A stretch of DNA of 64,000 nucleotides from Prostheceraeus crozeri (GCA_907163375.1 CAJQUW010003216.1:1-64000), one strand, 5' to 3'; positions 9,087 to 18,631 are shown, counted from the stretch's first letter. Numbers and translations are program-made. The notes: a model not told the origin generated them from the sequence alone.

Positions 9087-9772
9087 GTTCTTATTCTCGC
9101 ATGATTGTTATTCCTCAGGATGAATATGTACAATTGACTGCCATGCAGCAAGTAAAGCAACCTCTTGCAAATCAAATGTATAGGAAAGAAATAGATTATC
9201 AGCAAAATGTTCACATCAAAGATCCACATCGTGCTGTATTATTACAATCGGAAACTGTTGAGCAATTGAAAAACTTGAAGAATAAGATGCGTGACTCTGT
9301 ATCGACTGCTACACCTTTAGCATCTCGCGCACATGCCATATCTCTTTTCAACAGTATTGAACCCCACCTCAATGTAAATGATAGAGGAGAAATCATTACA
9401 GATGAAAATAAAGTGATTGATGCTTCACGTTTTGAAGACTTAATTCAGTATGCGACGCGTAGGAAGCGCCGTCAGGGCTATGTTCCACCTGGTTGGTCAT
9501 ACTTTCTTAAACTATTGAAAAAGCATGTACCAAAATTTGCTTTGAATAATGAGACATTGAAAGAACTTGATTCAACAGTGGCTACTGCTCCAATGCTTCA
9601 GACGATGAAAATGCCAACAAATTGGTTTAAGACGTCACCTGCTACATCCCCTCCCACACTCACTAAGCAAACAAGAGGAAGAACTCGACGTAGATCTACG
9701 CCACCACTAAAACTGGTAAAAGGAAAACGTAAAGCAGCTCCTCCCAAGAAATACATGTTCTCAGACTATTAA
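9083..9772 (+). CDS. Conserved Polinton protein, putative minor virion protein
   Basis: 229 residues, whole in both A elements. The N-terminal half is predicted helical (DEYVQLTAMQQ, VEQLKNLKNKMRD). The middle has GYVPPGWSYFLKLLKK, and the C-terminal 50 residues are strongly basic and rich in Arg, Lys, Pro and Thr (RGRTRRRSTPPLKLVKGKRK). A gene of this type commonly follows the ATPase in Polintons. A basic tail suits DNA or RNA contact inside a virion, which is an inference. No enzyme motif is seen. Confidence 0.6.
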   Translation: MSSYSRMIVIPQDEYVQLTAMQQVKQPLANQMYRKEIDYQQNVHIKDPHRAVLLQSETVEQLKNLKNKMRDSVSTATPLASRAHAISLFNSIEPHLNVNDRGEIITDENKVIDASRFEDLIQYATRRKRRQGYVPPGWSYFLKLLKKHVPKFALNNETLKELDSTVATAPMLQTMKMPTNWFKTSPATSPPTLTKQTRGRTRRRSTPPLKLVKGKRKAAPPKKYMFSDY

Positions 9773-9773
9773 T

Positions 9774-9989
9774 ATGAAGCAGATGTGTTGCTTGCCATGT
9801 AATGAGCCGCCAGAGGTGAATGTCGTTGTCACTTGCACTTGCTGCGCCAGCTCTCACAATGAAACTCCTAAGCAATGTGAACACGATCGCAAAACCGCTA
9901 AAGCTAAATGCTGCAGTTGTTGTAAATGTAGAAAGGCAAGAAAGCAAAAACATGAGAAGGAGGAAAAAGAGTCAGTCGTCATCAACTGA
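9774..9989 (+). CDS. Cys-rich small protein
   Basis: 71 residues with 15 cysteines (MCCLPC, TCTCCA, KCCSCCKCRK) and a charged Lys/Glu tail. The frame is kept in P2 (49554-49769). It starts 2 bases after the previous stop and overlaps the 5' end of the integrase gene in another frame. Metal binding is likely from composition. No family is recognised. Confidence 0.45.
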   Translation: MKQMCCLPCNEPPEVNVVVTCTCCASSHNETPKQCEHDRKTAKAKCCSCCKCRKARKQKHEKEEKESVVIN

Positions 9990-11040
9990 ACGTTTGAAGT
10001 CAATCTATTATGATGTAAAACATCCGGCAGGATTTGCATCGATCAAGAAATTATCAAAAGCGAGTGGTCTTCCACAATCACAAGTGAAGCGATGGTTAAA
10101 GGGTCAGGCTACCTATACACTCCACAAACAAGCGAAAAAGAAGTACCGCACCCGCCATTATATTGTTCATGACATTGATGAACAGTGGCAAGCAGATTTG
10201 TGTGATGTCGCCTCCATTTCAAAACATAACTCGGGCAATAATTTTATTTTAACCGTCATTGATATTTTCTCGCGTTATGCGTGGGCTCAACCTTTAAAAA
10301 CTAAAGAAGGGAAAGGAGTAGCAAAAGCATTCCAAACAATTTTTCGAGAAGGTCGCATTCCAAAAAGAATTCAGAGTGATCAAGGAAAAGAGTTTGAAAA
10401 TCAGCATGTGAGAAGATTATTTGAGAGGCATGACATTGAGTTGTTTAGTGTAAAGAGTGCTTATAAAGCTGCACTCGTTGAACGTTTTAATCGCACATTA
10501 AAAAATTGCTTGTGGCGACATTTTACTGCCAACTTGACACAAAATTGGACAAAGGTTCTACAAGATACACTCCATGCCTACAATCACTCTATCCATCGTT
10601 CTATTGGATTCAGACCAGTAGATGTAAATGCTGACAATGTAGATAAAGTGCATGAATCATTCGAACGTAAACCCACTCATGTGAAAAGTGATGTGGAAAT
10701 TGGTGATAAAGTTCGTATCTCAAAAGTGAAAAGTGTTTTTGCTAAAGGGTACCTTCCGAATTGGACAGAGGAGGTATTTACAGTATCAAGTATTAATCAA
10801 AAAGACTCTCCCACCACCTACAAGTTGAAAGATTACGATAATGAAGAAATTGAGGGTAGCTTTTACCGCGATGAGATTGAGGTAGTCACTGAAAGTGAAA
10901 CATATTTGGTAGAGAAAATCATTCGATGTAAAAAACGGCAAGGTGAAGAATGGTGTCTTGTTAAATGGACTGGTTATCCTTCAAGTATGAACTCTTGGAT
11001 GCGTCGTGCCGACATCTTTCATCTAAGTGATCGACAGTGA
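9952..11040 (+). CDS. INT: Retroviral-type integrase with C-terminal chromodomain
   Basis: The frame is open from 9820, but I prefer the start at 9952 (MRRRKKSQ), because upstream residues overlap the Cys-rich gene and look unlike integrase. In order: an N-terminal helix-turn-helix or zinc-free region, then the RNase H-like core with D (WQADLCD), D (QSDQGKEF) and E (ALVERFNRT), the DDE triad. A C-terminal chromodomain follows (YLVEKIIRCKK, WCLVKWTGYPSSMNSW). It would insert the element with 6-bp target duplications, as seen at P2. The chromodomain could bias insertion to methylated-histone chromatin, which fits the element-rich neighbourhood. Confidence 0.93.
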   Translation: MRRRKKSQSSSTERLKSIYYDVKHPAGFASIKKLSKASGLPQSQVKRWLKGQATYTLHKQAKKKYRTRHYIVHDIDEQWQADLCDVASISKHNSGNNFILTVIDIFSRYAWAQPLKTKEGKGVAKAFQTIFREGRIPKRIQSDQGKEFENQHVRRLFERHDIELFSVKSAYKAALVERFNRTLKNCLWRHFTANLTQNWTKVLQDTLHAYNHSIHRSIGFRPVDVNADNVDKVHESFERKPTHVKSDVEIGDKVRISKVKSVFAKGYLPNWTEEVFTVSSINQKDSPTTYKLKDYDNEEIEGSFYRDEIEVVTESETYLVEKIIRCKKRQGEEWCLVKWTGYPSSMNSWMRRADIFHLSDRQ

Positions 11041-11081
11041 TTCATGCAAAGTTGTAACTAACAATGTTTAGGGTTTGAGCT

Positions 11082-11537
11082 ATGAATCCAACTGCCTCAT
11101 TTTATTCACGACCCTCCTATGTAAGTGGTGGAGGACAAATTTACATCGGCGCTCGCCGCCAACGTGGAGGTAGCATACTTGGTGCACTGAAATCTGTTGT
11201 AGCACCTCTCGTATCCAATGTCGGAAGATCTTTAAAACGAAATGTTTTAAGTAATGCCGTTGGCTTTGCTGGTGATGTTGCTAGTGATCTTTCCAGAGGT
11301 AGAAGTTTTAAGAGCAGTTTGTTGAATCGTGGGAAGGAACGTGGTTGAAAAGCATTGAAGCAGACCTTTGCTGGTGTTACTCAAGGAAAGAAATCGCCTA
11401 AACGAATGAATAAAGGAAGAAGGAAACATCGCGGAGCTGGTAGGATGCGATCTTCAGTCAAAAGGCATTCACGCAAACGTCGCAGAGGCTCTAATCATTC
11501 ATCAGGCGCTAAACGACGACGCTGCTATAACTTCTAA
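11082..11537 (+). CDS. pVI/pX-like basic virion protein region
   Basis: The N-terminal part has a Gly-rich opening (SGGGQIYIGARRQRGG) followed by an amphipathic helical stretch (ILGALKSVVAPLVSNVG). This is the layout of the small Polinton protein compared with adenovirus pVI or core peptide X. The C-terminal part is highly basic (KRHSRKRRRG, AKRRRCYNF). Both A elements show the same layout just upstream of the capsid gene. The region looks like one gene with about one break, or two small genes. The expected role is genome condensation or membrane disruption in the virion. Confidence 0.6.
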
Positions 11538-12024
11538 TCATGGAGTGTAAAACTTCCGGATTTTGTTTGTTTGATCAACAAGCCATACAGACAGATATTC
11601 TTAGTTCAAGTATTGTAGATTATCATCCTCGAACAGCTGAGAATGCTGGCCCCATTGAATTTGTTATTCCTGGTGGTAGTGATGACTACATAGATTTCAG
11701 TTATGCGATGGTTGATTTGAGGTTTAGAATTAAGCAAGCAGATGGAACTGCTATTGAAGATGTGCATAAAGTTGGACTGAACAATTTACCATTGACTACA
11801 TTACTTCGCGATGTTTCTCTAACGATTGGAGAGCAGCAGGTGGAAGGTGGTCAAAGCGATTATCCCTATAAATCATATTTCAATCATGTATCACAGTTTC
11901 ATCCAGCAGCACAAAAAAGTCATATGGAAGCCATGGGATGGTACAGAGATGAAGCAGGAAAATTTGATGTTGAAACAAACAGTGGCTTTGTAAAGCGATC
12001 TGCTATGATTAAAGATAGTAAAGT

Positions 12025-13305
12025 ATGAAGAAAACTAAATCGTCAAAGTCGTCTCCTGTCAGTAGGCCTAAGAACAGTGGTATCACCAGTGTAGGATCCT
12101 CCAACAGTAGGTCGTCTGTCACGCACCAGAATTCGTCACAGTTTTCGAAGACCAACCAAGTTTCAAAAGACCCTAAAGCTCCCCAAATGAAGAGTTGCTG
12201 GTGCAAACAACCATCCAGCAAGTCTGAAATTGAATGTTCAAGTTGTAGAGATTGGATTCATTACTCTTGCCTAGGACTTTCCATTCAGGATTTATCGTCA
12301 GTCATTAACGATGATCCTGGTCTCTATCTCTGTAAAACCTGTGTGAGTCAACCCACTGAAAACTTGAAACAAATAAAGACAGATCTTCAAGCTGCACACT
12401 CATTTGCAGCTATATTTTGCTTCGACCAGAACGTTTATGATATCTTGAATGATGCATTATTTGTCAATGGTTCTTGTAGTTTATTGTCTTCTTCGTCTCG
12501 CTCACAGTTGGTCAATTCTGACGCTAATGTGCAAACCGGAGCTTCATATCCGGAACATGAGGCTCTCGAGAAATCACTCTCCATTCTACGCGAATCGATA
12601 GATGCCTTATCGAAGAAGATCAACGAATCTCTCCCGGCACGCCTCGCTGAACTAGAAAATAAAATAGAATTTCTAGCCACCTCCCTGCATTCCTCAGGGT
12701 CTTCTAGAGATGAACGGTCATTTGCTGGTGTTGTGAAGTCCCCACTATCTTCTCATCAGTTGTATCCCTTTCCTCAGATGCCCCAGAGTGCCTCACGTGA
12801 ATCGAGTGCAACCTATTCCGAAGCAACTAGCTCAGGCGTTGTTATACCTAATGAGCTTATTTTGTCAAACTTCCCGGAAAAGGAAGATTTGTCACTGAGC
12901 ATTGCTGAACTTATGAATTGTTTTAGGGACAACGGACTATTTTGCCCTGGTCCTTTTGATGTTGTTCGGTTAGGTAGGTTAAAGAACTCGACTACCGGTC
13001 CAAGAATCGTAAAGCTCATATTTCACACAACATTCGATGCTAAGTCGTTCAAGGCAGGGTTTTCTCGTATTAGCTCCTCTCATAAACTCTTCTCGGACAC
13101 GAAGTTGAGGTACAGTTTGTCTGCGCAAGGCCGAGCTTTGAAAAAACGATGCTTTGAGCTGAATTCTCCCCACTCCTCAGTTTCCTCTGATATGCGCAGT
13201 GAAAGCTATAGCCTTCGTGAATCGGGTACTATTTGGCGCTTTATTAAACTAGATAATGGGAGCTGGAAGAGAGACATGCATTGGTCAGATGCTCCAAAAA
13301 ACTGA
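12025..13305 (+). CDS. LINE ORF1 with PHD finger
   Basis: 426 residues. Residues 58-106 form a C4HC3 PHD finger: C58, C60, C71, C74, H79, C82, C103, C106 (CWCKQPSS, CSSCRDWIHYSC, YLCKTC). Residues about 185-222 are heptad-like (a short coiled coil). Residues 280-420 look like an RRM-type nucleic-acid-binding domain (ELILSNFPEKEDLSLSI, FDVVRLGRLK). PHD-bearing ORF1 proteins are known in CR1-group LINEs. The Ser/Lys-rich N-terminus starts on an ATG supplied by the insertion site. The 3' end overlaps ORF2 by 25 bases. Confidence 0.85.
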   Translation: MKKTKSSKSSPVSRPKNSGITSVGSSNSRSSVTHQNSSQFSKTNQVSKDPKAPQMKSCWCKQPSSKSEIECSSCRDWIHYSCLGLSIQDLSSVINDDPGLYLCKTCVSQPTENLKQIKTDLQAAHSFAAIFCFDQNVYDILNDALFVNGSCSLLSSSSRSQLVNSDANVQTGASYPEHEALEKSLSILRESIDALSKKINESLPARLAELENKIEFLATSLHSSGSSRDERSFAGVVKSPLSSHQLYPFPQMPQSASRESSATYSEATSSGVVIPNELILSNFPEKEDLSLSIAELMNCFRDNGLFCPGPFDVVRLGRLKNSTTGPRIVKLIFHTTFDAKSFKAGFSRISSSHKLFSDTKLRYSLSAQGRALKKRCFELNSPHSSVSSDMRSESYSLRESGTIWRFIKLDNGSWKRDMHWSDAPKN

Positions 13306-16196
13306 AACCTGATAACTTTGTTCATACCAGCAACTCTCAAAACATTGCTCCTACAGTAAGCCAAAGCAGTTCTGCTTGTAACTCTGTTATAAAGTGTGTC
13401 ATGAATAACGCGAGATCATTAAAAAACAAATTGATTAATCTTTGGCAACTACTTTCATCCTGCGTCTACGATGTTCTCGTTTTTACGGAGACATGGTTAT
13501 CACCAAATATTTCAGATAGTCTTCTTACCAGTGCAACACCCTACAAAGTAGTGCGTTGTGATCGTTCTGATGGTTACGGTGGGGTTGCAATTTTTGCGCG
13601 AGACTCCTTTTCTCTGAATTGTCGAACCTCTCAATCAACTACCTGCTTGAATTTTCTATGTCTCGACATTGATTTACCCAAGGGAACATCTTATAGATTT
13701 ATCTCATTGTATCTTCCTCCCCCTGTCTCCTCAGACACTGCCAATTCCTTAATTGATCTACTAGATCTGTGGATTAATCCAAACAAACCTACATTCTTAT
13801 GTGGAGATCTAAACCTACCACATATAGATTGGTCCATTCCCATAAACCGAGGTGATGCTGCTCATGAGACGTTCTTAAACGGTATTTCCCAGAATAATCT
13901 TACACAACTGGTTGAAACTCCAACTCGAGGAAACGCCATCCTAGATCTCGTGCTCACAAATTGTCCAAATGTTGTCTCTAAAATCATTGTTTCCCCTTCC
14001 TTTCACTCTTCTTGCGATCACTTGTCTGTTGAATTCTCTATCCTGTTACCGAGCACTCTTAGTCCTCCGAAATCCACTCGTCGTTTTTACGACTACAATA
14101 AGGCAGACTTCAATGGCATGTCCACGTACCTTAGCAGCATTAACTGGTCACCTATCATGAATGGTTCTGTAGATGTTGAAACTGCGTGGGATTTCTTTAT
14201 TTTGACTATACATAGCTGTATTGCACAATATGTCCCTGTAATTACCGAAAAAAAGTATCGCTCAAGAGCTCCGAAAATTCTACGAAAACTCCTTGCTAAG
14301 AAGAAGAAATATTATAAGAAAAATTCCGCAAAATATAAAGAAGTTGCACAAGAATATGATCACGCAGTAGAACAAATAGCGATGTTTAGAGAGGAGAAGC
14401 TAACTCAGAGTGGAGATATTCGTAAATTTTACGCCTATGCTAAGCGCCGAACGAAAAGTAGTCGCGCAATTCCACCCATCTGCAATGAAAATGACAGCAT
14501 GATTTTTGACACCCTCGATAAAGCAAACTTATTAAATGCTTACTTTGCATCCGTTTTCACATCAGACGATGGTGCCTTACCTCCCTTCCCTAAACGAGTG
14601 AATCCTGGAATATCTCTGGATTTCATTCATTTTAATCCGGAAATTGTTGAAAGAGCTCTAGAACGGTTGCCGCCTAAATTATCACAAACTCCTGATGATA
14701 TCCCTCTACTTATTCTTCGACGTCTTGCTAGTACTCTCGCATTCCCATTAAGTTGCATTTTTGATCTATCCATGTCAACCGGCAAATTACCATCTACTTG
14801 GAAAAAAGCTCTAGTCTGTCCAGTCTTTAAGAACAAAGGATCCTCCTCTTCCCCCAATAGCTATCGCCCGATCTCACTTACCTCTGGCTGTTGTAAGGTC
14901 ATGGAAAGGGTAATTTCTGATGAAATATATTCCTATACAATGAGCCATAAGCTTTTATCCATGGAACAGCACGGCTTCCTTCCCCGACGTTCAACAGTTA
15001 CACACATGCTCAGTTCGATATTCGAAATGTGTTCTGCATTAAGTCTCCATAATCGCTTCGATTGCGTGTACATTGATTTCTCTAAGGGCTTCGACACAGT
15101 ATCAATACCTAAGCTTCTCCATAAACTCTCAAGCTATGGTTTCAATGGTCAATTGCTCCAATGGATTAATAATTATCTATGTAATCGAACTCAGAAAGTC
15201 ATAATCAACACCATCACTTCGGACGCGGTAGCTGTTACAAGTGGCGTACCCCAAGGCTCTGTTCTTGGACCTGTATTGTTCCTTCTTTATGTCAATGACG
15301 TGTTTGACTGCCTTGTTGGATCGACTTCAGCCCGCCTTTATGCTGATGACTTGAAATTTATGTCAACCAGAAGTTATAACTCCTCTTCACAAGTATCTTC
15401 AGACCTAAAACATACTCTTCTCAAATTTGATAATTGGTGTAAAACGTGGCAACTGAAGATTTCTATGCAAAAAAGCTTGCTGTTTACTGCAGGAGATCGA
15501 TATGCTCCTTCCGTCAACTATCATCTCGACAGCGTATCCCTGAAAAATTCAGTCACTGTGAAAGACGTGGGCTTTTTAATCTCATCAGATCTCAGATCTA
15601 GTGATCACTGTGCGCGCATCAGCTCAATCGCATATGCCAGAGCATACTGTATCCTAAAATCTTTCGTTTGCCACAACTCTCGTATCTTAATGAAAGCCTT
15701 TGTTGTCTTTGTTCGCCCTCTCTTGGAATATGGAAGTGTAATCTTTTCACCGTACCTCAAACGCGACATTTTTCGTATTGAGCGTGTTCAGAGATTCTTC
15801 ACCCGCATCGTCTGTAAACGCTCTGGTATCAAGTATGACAGCTACTCTCACAGATTACAATTGTTAAGATTAAAATCTCTAGAATATAGGCGCATTTTGT
15901 TGGACTTGTACTTCTTGTATAAACTGTACTACAATCATTTCGACTTGTCGCTCAACTCTTTCTTTACCACCTACCTTTCTTCTCAAATTACTCGAGGTCA
16001 ATCACGTAACAGCTGTCAGATTGTGCCAGTCTTTAAAGTTAATTCGAACTATCTCAGTGGATTGTTTTTCTTTCGCGTCATCAAAATATGGAATTCATTA
16101 AACGATTCAATAGTAAAAGCTCCAACCTTCATGATGTTCAAGAACAGACTCAAATCAATTGATCTAAGTGAATTTTGCTCATACTGTGACTGCTAA
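13281..16196 (+). CDS. LINE ORF2: AP-endonuclease and reverse transcriptase
   Basis: 971 residues and apparently whole. The N-terminal AP-like endonuclease shows MNNARSLKNK, FTETWLS, CGDLNLPHIDW, NAILDLVLTN and SCDHLSVEF. The reverse transcriptase spans about residues 500-760 with SYRPISLTS, YIDFSKGFDTV, SGVPQGSVLGPVLF and the catalytic YADD. A small oddity is Gly in FSKGFDTV where Ala is usual. The C-terminal region (about 200 residues) has conserved RPLLEYGSVIFSP and LNDSIVKAP typical of the clade. It would perform target-primed reverse transcription. Confidence 0.93.
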   Translation: MVRCSKKLKPDNFVHTSNSQNIAPTVSQSSSACNSVIKCVMNNARSLKNKLINLWQLLSSCVYDVLVFTETWLSPNISDSLLTSATPYKVVRCDRSDGYGGVAIFARDSFSLNCRTSQSTTCLNFLCLDIDLPKGTSYRFISLYLPPPVSSDTANSLIDLLDLWINPNKPTFLCGDLNLPHIDWSIPINRGDAAHETFLNGISQNNLTQLVETPTRGNAILDLVLTNCPNVVSKIIVSPSFHSSCDHLSVEFSILLPSTLSPPKSTRRFYDYNKADFNGMSTYLSSINWSPIMNGSVDVETAWDFFILTIHSCIAQYVPVITEKKYRSRAPKILRKLLAKKKKYYKKNSAKYKEVAQEYDHAVEQIAMFREEKLTQSGDIRKFYAYAKRRTKSSRAIPPICNENDSMIFDTLDKANLLNAYFASVFTSDDGALPPFPKRVNPGISLDFIHFNPEIVERALERLPPKLSQTPDDIPLLILRRLASTLAFPLSCIFDLSMSTGKLPSTWKKALVCPVFKNKGSSSSPNSYRPISLTSGCCKVMERVISDEIYSYTMSHKLLSMEQHGFLPRRSTVTHMLSSIFEMCSALSLHNRFDCVYIDFSKGFDTVSIPKLLHKLSSYGFNGQLLQWINNYLCNRTQKVIINTITSDAVAVTSGVPQGSVLGPVLFLLYVNDVFDCLVGSTSARLYADDLKFMSTRSYNSSSQVSSDLKHTLLKFDNWCKTWQLKISMQKSLLFTAGDRYAPSVNYHLDSVSLKNSVTVKDVGFLISSDLRSSDHCARISSIAYARAYCILKSFVCHNSRILMKAFVVFVRPLLEYGSVIFSPYLKRDIFRIERVQRFFTRIVCKRSGIKYDSYSHRLQLLRLKSLEYRRILLDLYFLYKLYYNHFDLSLNSFFTTYLSSQITRGQSRNSCQIVPVFKVNSNYLSGLFFFRVIKIWNSLNDSIVKAPTFMMFKNRLKSIDLSEFCSYCDC

Positions 16197-16804
16197 CATG
16201 TGATTTCGTATAAAATTATTTGACAAGTGCTTTTTATACCTGATGGTAAATTTTATTTAGATACATTCCTACATTCCATATTGAAGATGATTCTCATCAT
16301 AATGAAGATCAAGAATAGTCTCAATCTCATTGATCCGAGTGAATTTGTATATATTGTGACCATGATCATTAAAGTGTAAATTTTGTATAGATGATTTTGT
16401 TGCATTCATTCTTGTATTAGATTTAAGCATTTACGTTCTTTTGCTCCATTGTGAGGACTCCCATTCAATGAACTCTTATCATGTCGTGATCATCACTCTT
16501 CAAATTTGTAAATATAGGCCCTATAGATCTCACGTATTTTGTATATGGTATATGATGTACAGTGTATATCATGATGACTCTGAAAATTTGTGAATATGTA
16601 GGTCTCATATAATTTGTTTATGATGTGCATGTACATCATGATCACTTGGTGTATTTGTAAATATATATCTCATGTATTTTTTATTGATGCTAAACTTTGC
16701 GTATGCATATGTAACACGTTATCAACGCTTGCTTGTAAGTGCCCTCGCGGCCATCGCTTTGCGTTTTCTGTATATTTCAGAATAAACATTTATGACTTAT
16801 GACT
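16197..16804 (+). repeat. LINE 3' UTR built of degenerate repeats
   Basis: At least four loose copies of a 100-base unit ('catgatgactctgaaaattt', 'gaatatgtaggtctcatata', 'catcatgatcacttggtgta') follow ORF2. The first resembles the ORF2 end itself (gatccgagtgaattt). It ends with aataaa (16781) and tandem tatgact units at the 3' junction. No gene is seen. Confidence 0.6.
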
Positions 16805-17597
16805 TATGTCAGCTATATGGTCCGCTGAATTTAGACTTCTTTAGACAGTCAAAGGTTTTACTCTGTAATACCAGCATGCGACTCAAGCTGACATTGAATA
16901 AGCCTGAATTTGCACTGAATGCATTTGGTAAAGTTGACAATTTTAGAATTCATGTGGAAGATATTGCACTTTACATTCGTCGAGTAGTACCGAATCCAAG
17001 TGTCATTAGAGGACATGCTGAAGGTCTTAACCGCAAAAATGCCATTTACCCCGTTCAGCATACAAAGCTTCTCACCTTTACAATTCCGAAAGATCAAAAG
17101 AGTTTCATGAAAGATGGCCTCTTTCCATCGGAAGCACCGAAGCTCCTCATGGTGGCAATGGTTGAAAATGATGCATTTAATGGTAATATAAAGAAGAATC
17201 CTTTCAATTTTAAACACAATCAGTTAAGTGAAATTGCTTTACGTGTAAATGGTGTGAGTCATCCTGGTCCACCCTACAAATCAGATTTTGCTGCGGATCA
17301 ATTTATGCGCAGTTATGTTGATTTTATGGATGTCTTTGGCTTTTACAATACGGATGACACCAACGGACTTACTATGAAAGAGTTTAAGAGTGGATATACT
17401 ATTTATGCATTTGATTTGACTGCTGACAGCGATATTAGTGCACCTTATCGTCAAGCGAACGTGCCTCATAATATTCGTTTGGATTTGACGTTCAAAAGAA
17501 CACTATCTGAGACGATCAATGTATTAATTTATGCAGTCTTCGATTCAAATATTGAAATTACAAAGTATCGTGACGTGATTCTTCAGTATAATCGTTA

Positions 17598-18059
17598 ATG
17601 AGTTGGTTGACTGCTGACGATATTAAGACTAAAGTGCAGCGTAATGCAGACGAAGCGACGTTGAAAGCTTTCGATAATGTCTATTCACTCGATACCTTAC
17701 CACCTGCAGTAAATCACTATCCCATCTTTATTGTGCTAAACACTCATTCGCAGAATTTAGGCGGTGAGCATTGGAAAGCGATCTTTATTGGAGAAGACCG
17801 ACGTGGTGAACTATTTGACTCTCTTGCTCAACCTCCAAATATACCAACACAGCAGTGGTTGAGAAAACATACGCGTCAATATCAGCGAAATAAACGCATA
17901 CTACAACATCCACTTTCATCAACGTGTGGTGCTTTTGTACTGTACTTCATCTTAAAACGTTTACATGTATCTCGATCTGTATCTGTTATTCAAAACTTTT
18001 CATGTAATCCATCCTCTAATGAAAAAATGATTTGTAAGTTCTATCATGATTTGAAATAA
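17598..18059 (+). CDS. PRO: Adenain-like (Ulp1-type) maturation cysteine protease
   Basis: 153 residues. A His in GGEHWKAIFI, an Asp in GELFDSLAQPP, a Gln region (NIPTQQWL) and the nucleophile Cys in SSTCGAFVLYFI make the adenovirus-protease/Ulp1 arrangement. Polintons use it to cleave virion precursors. The ATG overlaps the capsid stop (tggATG layout at 17598). It looks whole here; the P2 version is broken and shorter. Confidence 0.88.
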   Translation: MSWLTADDIKTKVQRNADEATLKAFDNVYSLDTLPPAVNHYPIFIVLNTHSQNLGGEHWKAIFIGEDRRGELFDSLAQPPNIPTQQWLRKHTRQYQRNKRILQHPLSSTCGAFVLYFILKRLHVSRSVSVIQNFSCNPSSNEKMICKFYHDLK

Positions 18060-18087
18060 AAACATCATGTTGAAAAAATTGTTTTTT
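18054..18087. terminator. Shared poly(A) region between convergent genes
   Basis: AATAAA on the plus strand overlaps the protease stop (gaaataaaaa), and tttttatttt just beyond gives AATAAA on the minus strand for the TBP-like gene. The convergent late and regulatory genes would use back-to-back polyadenylation signals only about 30 bases apart. Confidence 0.55.
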
Positions 18088-18631
18088 ATTTTACAATCCG
18101 CTGGGTACGCACATACTCGATGAGATAGTCTAGGATCACATTTGCTTGTACATGAAATTTTAGTCCAGTAATGATCACTTTACTATTATGAAAGATTGCC
18201 ACATGCACAGGTAACCAACAACTAATGAGAGCTGCAGGAAAAAGTTCGGGTTCATAACACAAATTGTAACTGCTGGTACGAATCTTCAAAAATGATACAC
18301 TTTCACTCAATTGAGTAGAGATCACCATATTGTCCACAGTCAGATTCGACATCACACACCTCTCCCTCTTCCATATCCGACGTAGTAGTCTCTGTAACTC
18401 TAAGCGCATTGACTGCGCCGATGAATGAGAAAGGGCGCCGAGAATCTGTGCAGTTCCATTTGGGAAGAGTTGAAGATTCCGTGAATTGTTCATCTTCACC
18501 ATTAACATTTGAGGTCGGCAAGGGTAATACTTGCTGTTTGGAAGGTGTTGGTGTAATGTTGCGAGATCGATTTTGGTGTAGAGTCTGAAGCGACGGAGAA
18601 TGTTGACGATGGTGTAGCGATGGCGCTTCAT
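18086..18631 (-). CDS. TATA-box-binding-protein-like protein
   Basis: About 181 residues from the ATG at 18631, the size of the TBP core. It shows two direct repeats as in TBP. Repeat 1 holds NSKYYPCRPQ and LQLFPNGTAQILGA (TBP: NAEYNPKRF, LIFSSGKMVCTGA). Repeat 2 holds LTVDNMVIST, YEPELFPAALI and VAIFHNSKVIITG (TBP: KIQNMVGS, YEPELFPGLIY, LIFVSGKVVLTG). Three of the four DNA-intercalating phenylalanines of TBP appear kept (F56, F131, F147). The first appears replaced. The frame stays open farther upstream (to 18775), but that part overlaps the neighbouring gene. I expect it to bind the element's TATA promoters or to compete with host TBP; this is an inference. It is conserved in P2. Confidence 0.85.
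   Translation of the reverse strand: MKRHRYTIVNILRRFRLYTKIDLATLHQHLPNSKYYPCRPQMLMVKMNNSRNLQLFPNGTAQILGALSHSSAQSMRLELQRLLRRIWKRERCVMSNLTVDNMVISTQLSESVSFLKIRTSSYNLCYEPELFPAALISCWLPVHVAIFHNSKVIITGLKFHVQANVILDYLIEYVRTQRIVK

Larger units (their letters stand above)
12028..16804 (+). mobile_element. Jockey-superfamily (CR1-like) LINE inserted in the P1 capsid gene
   Basis: It has two long overlapping frames (PHD-bearing ORF1, endonuclease/reverse-transcriptase ORF2), a 600-base 3' UTR and a short repeat tail (tatgact units). The target sequence is known from P2, which lacks it. Junction bases tatg occur on both sides (12024-12027 and 16805-16808), a 4-bp target duplication. The 5' junction falls exactly at the ORF1 start codon, whose ATG comes from the target, so this copy may lack its own 5' UTR. 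It looks young because both ORFs are open. Confidence 0.9.
11540..17598 (+). pseudogene. MCP: Major capsid protein (double jelly-roll), split by a LINE in P1
   Basis: The two flanks (11540-12027 and 16805-17598) correspond to the 425-residue capsid gene that looks whole in P2 (46726-48003). Typical Polinton capsid features are the start CLFDQQAIQTDILSSSIVDY, the IEFVIPGGSDDYIDF strand and VSLTIGEQQV. A Jockey-type LINE lies inside it, with a 4-base duplication (tatg) at the junctions. This copy is therefore disrupted by insertion. Confidence 0.9.
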
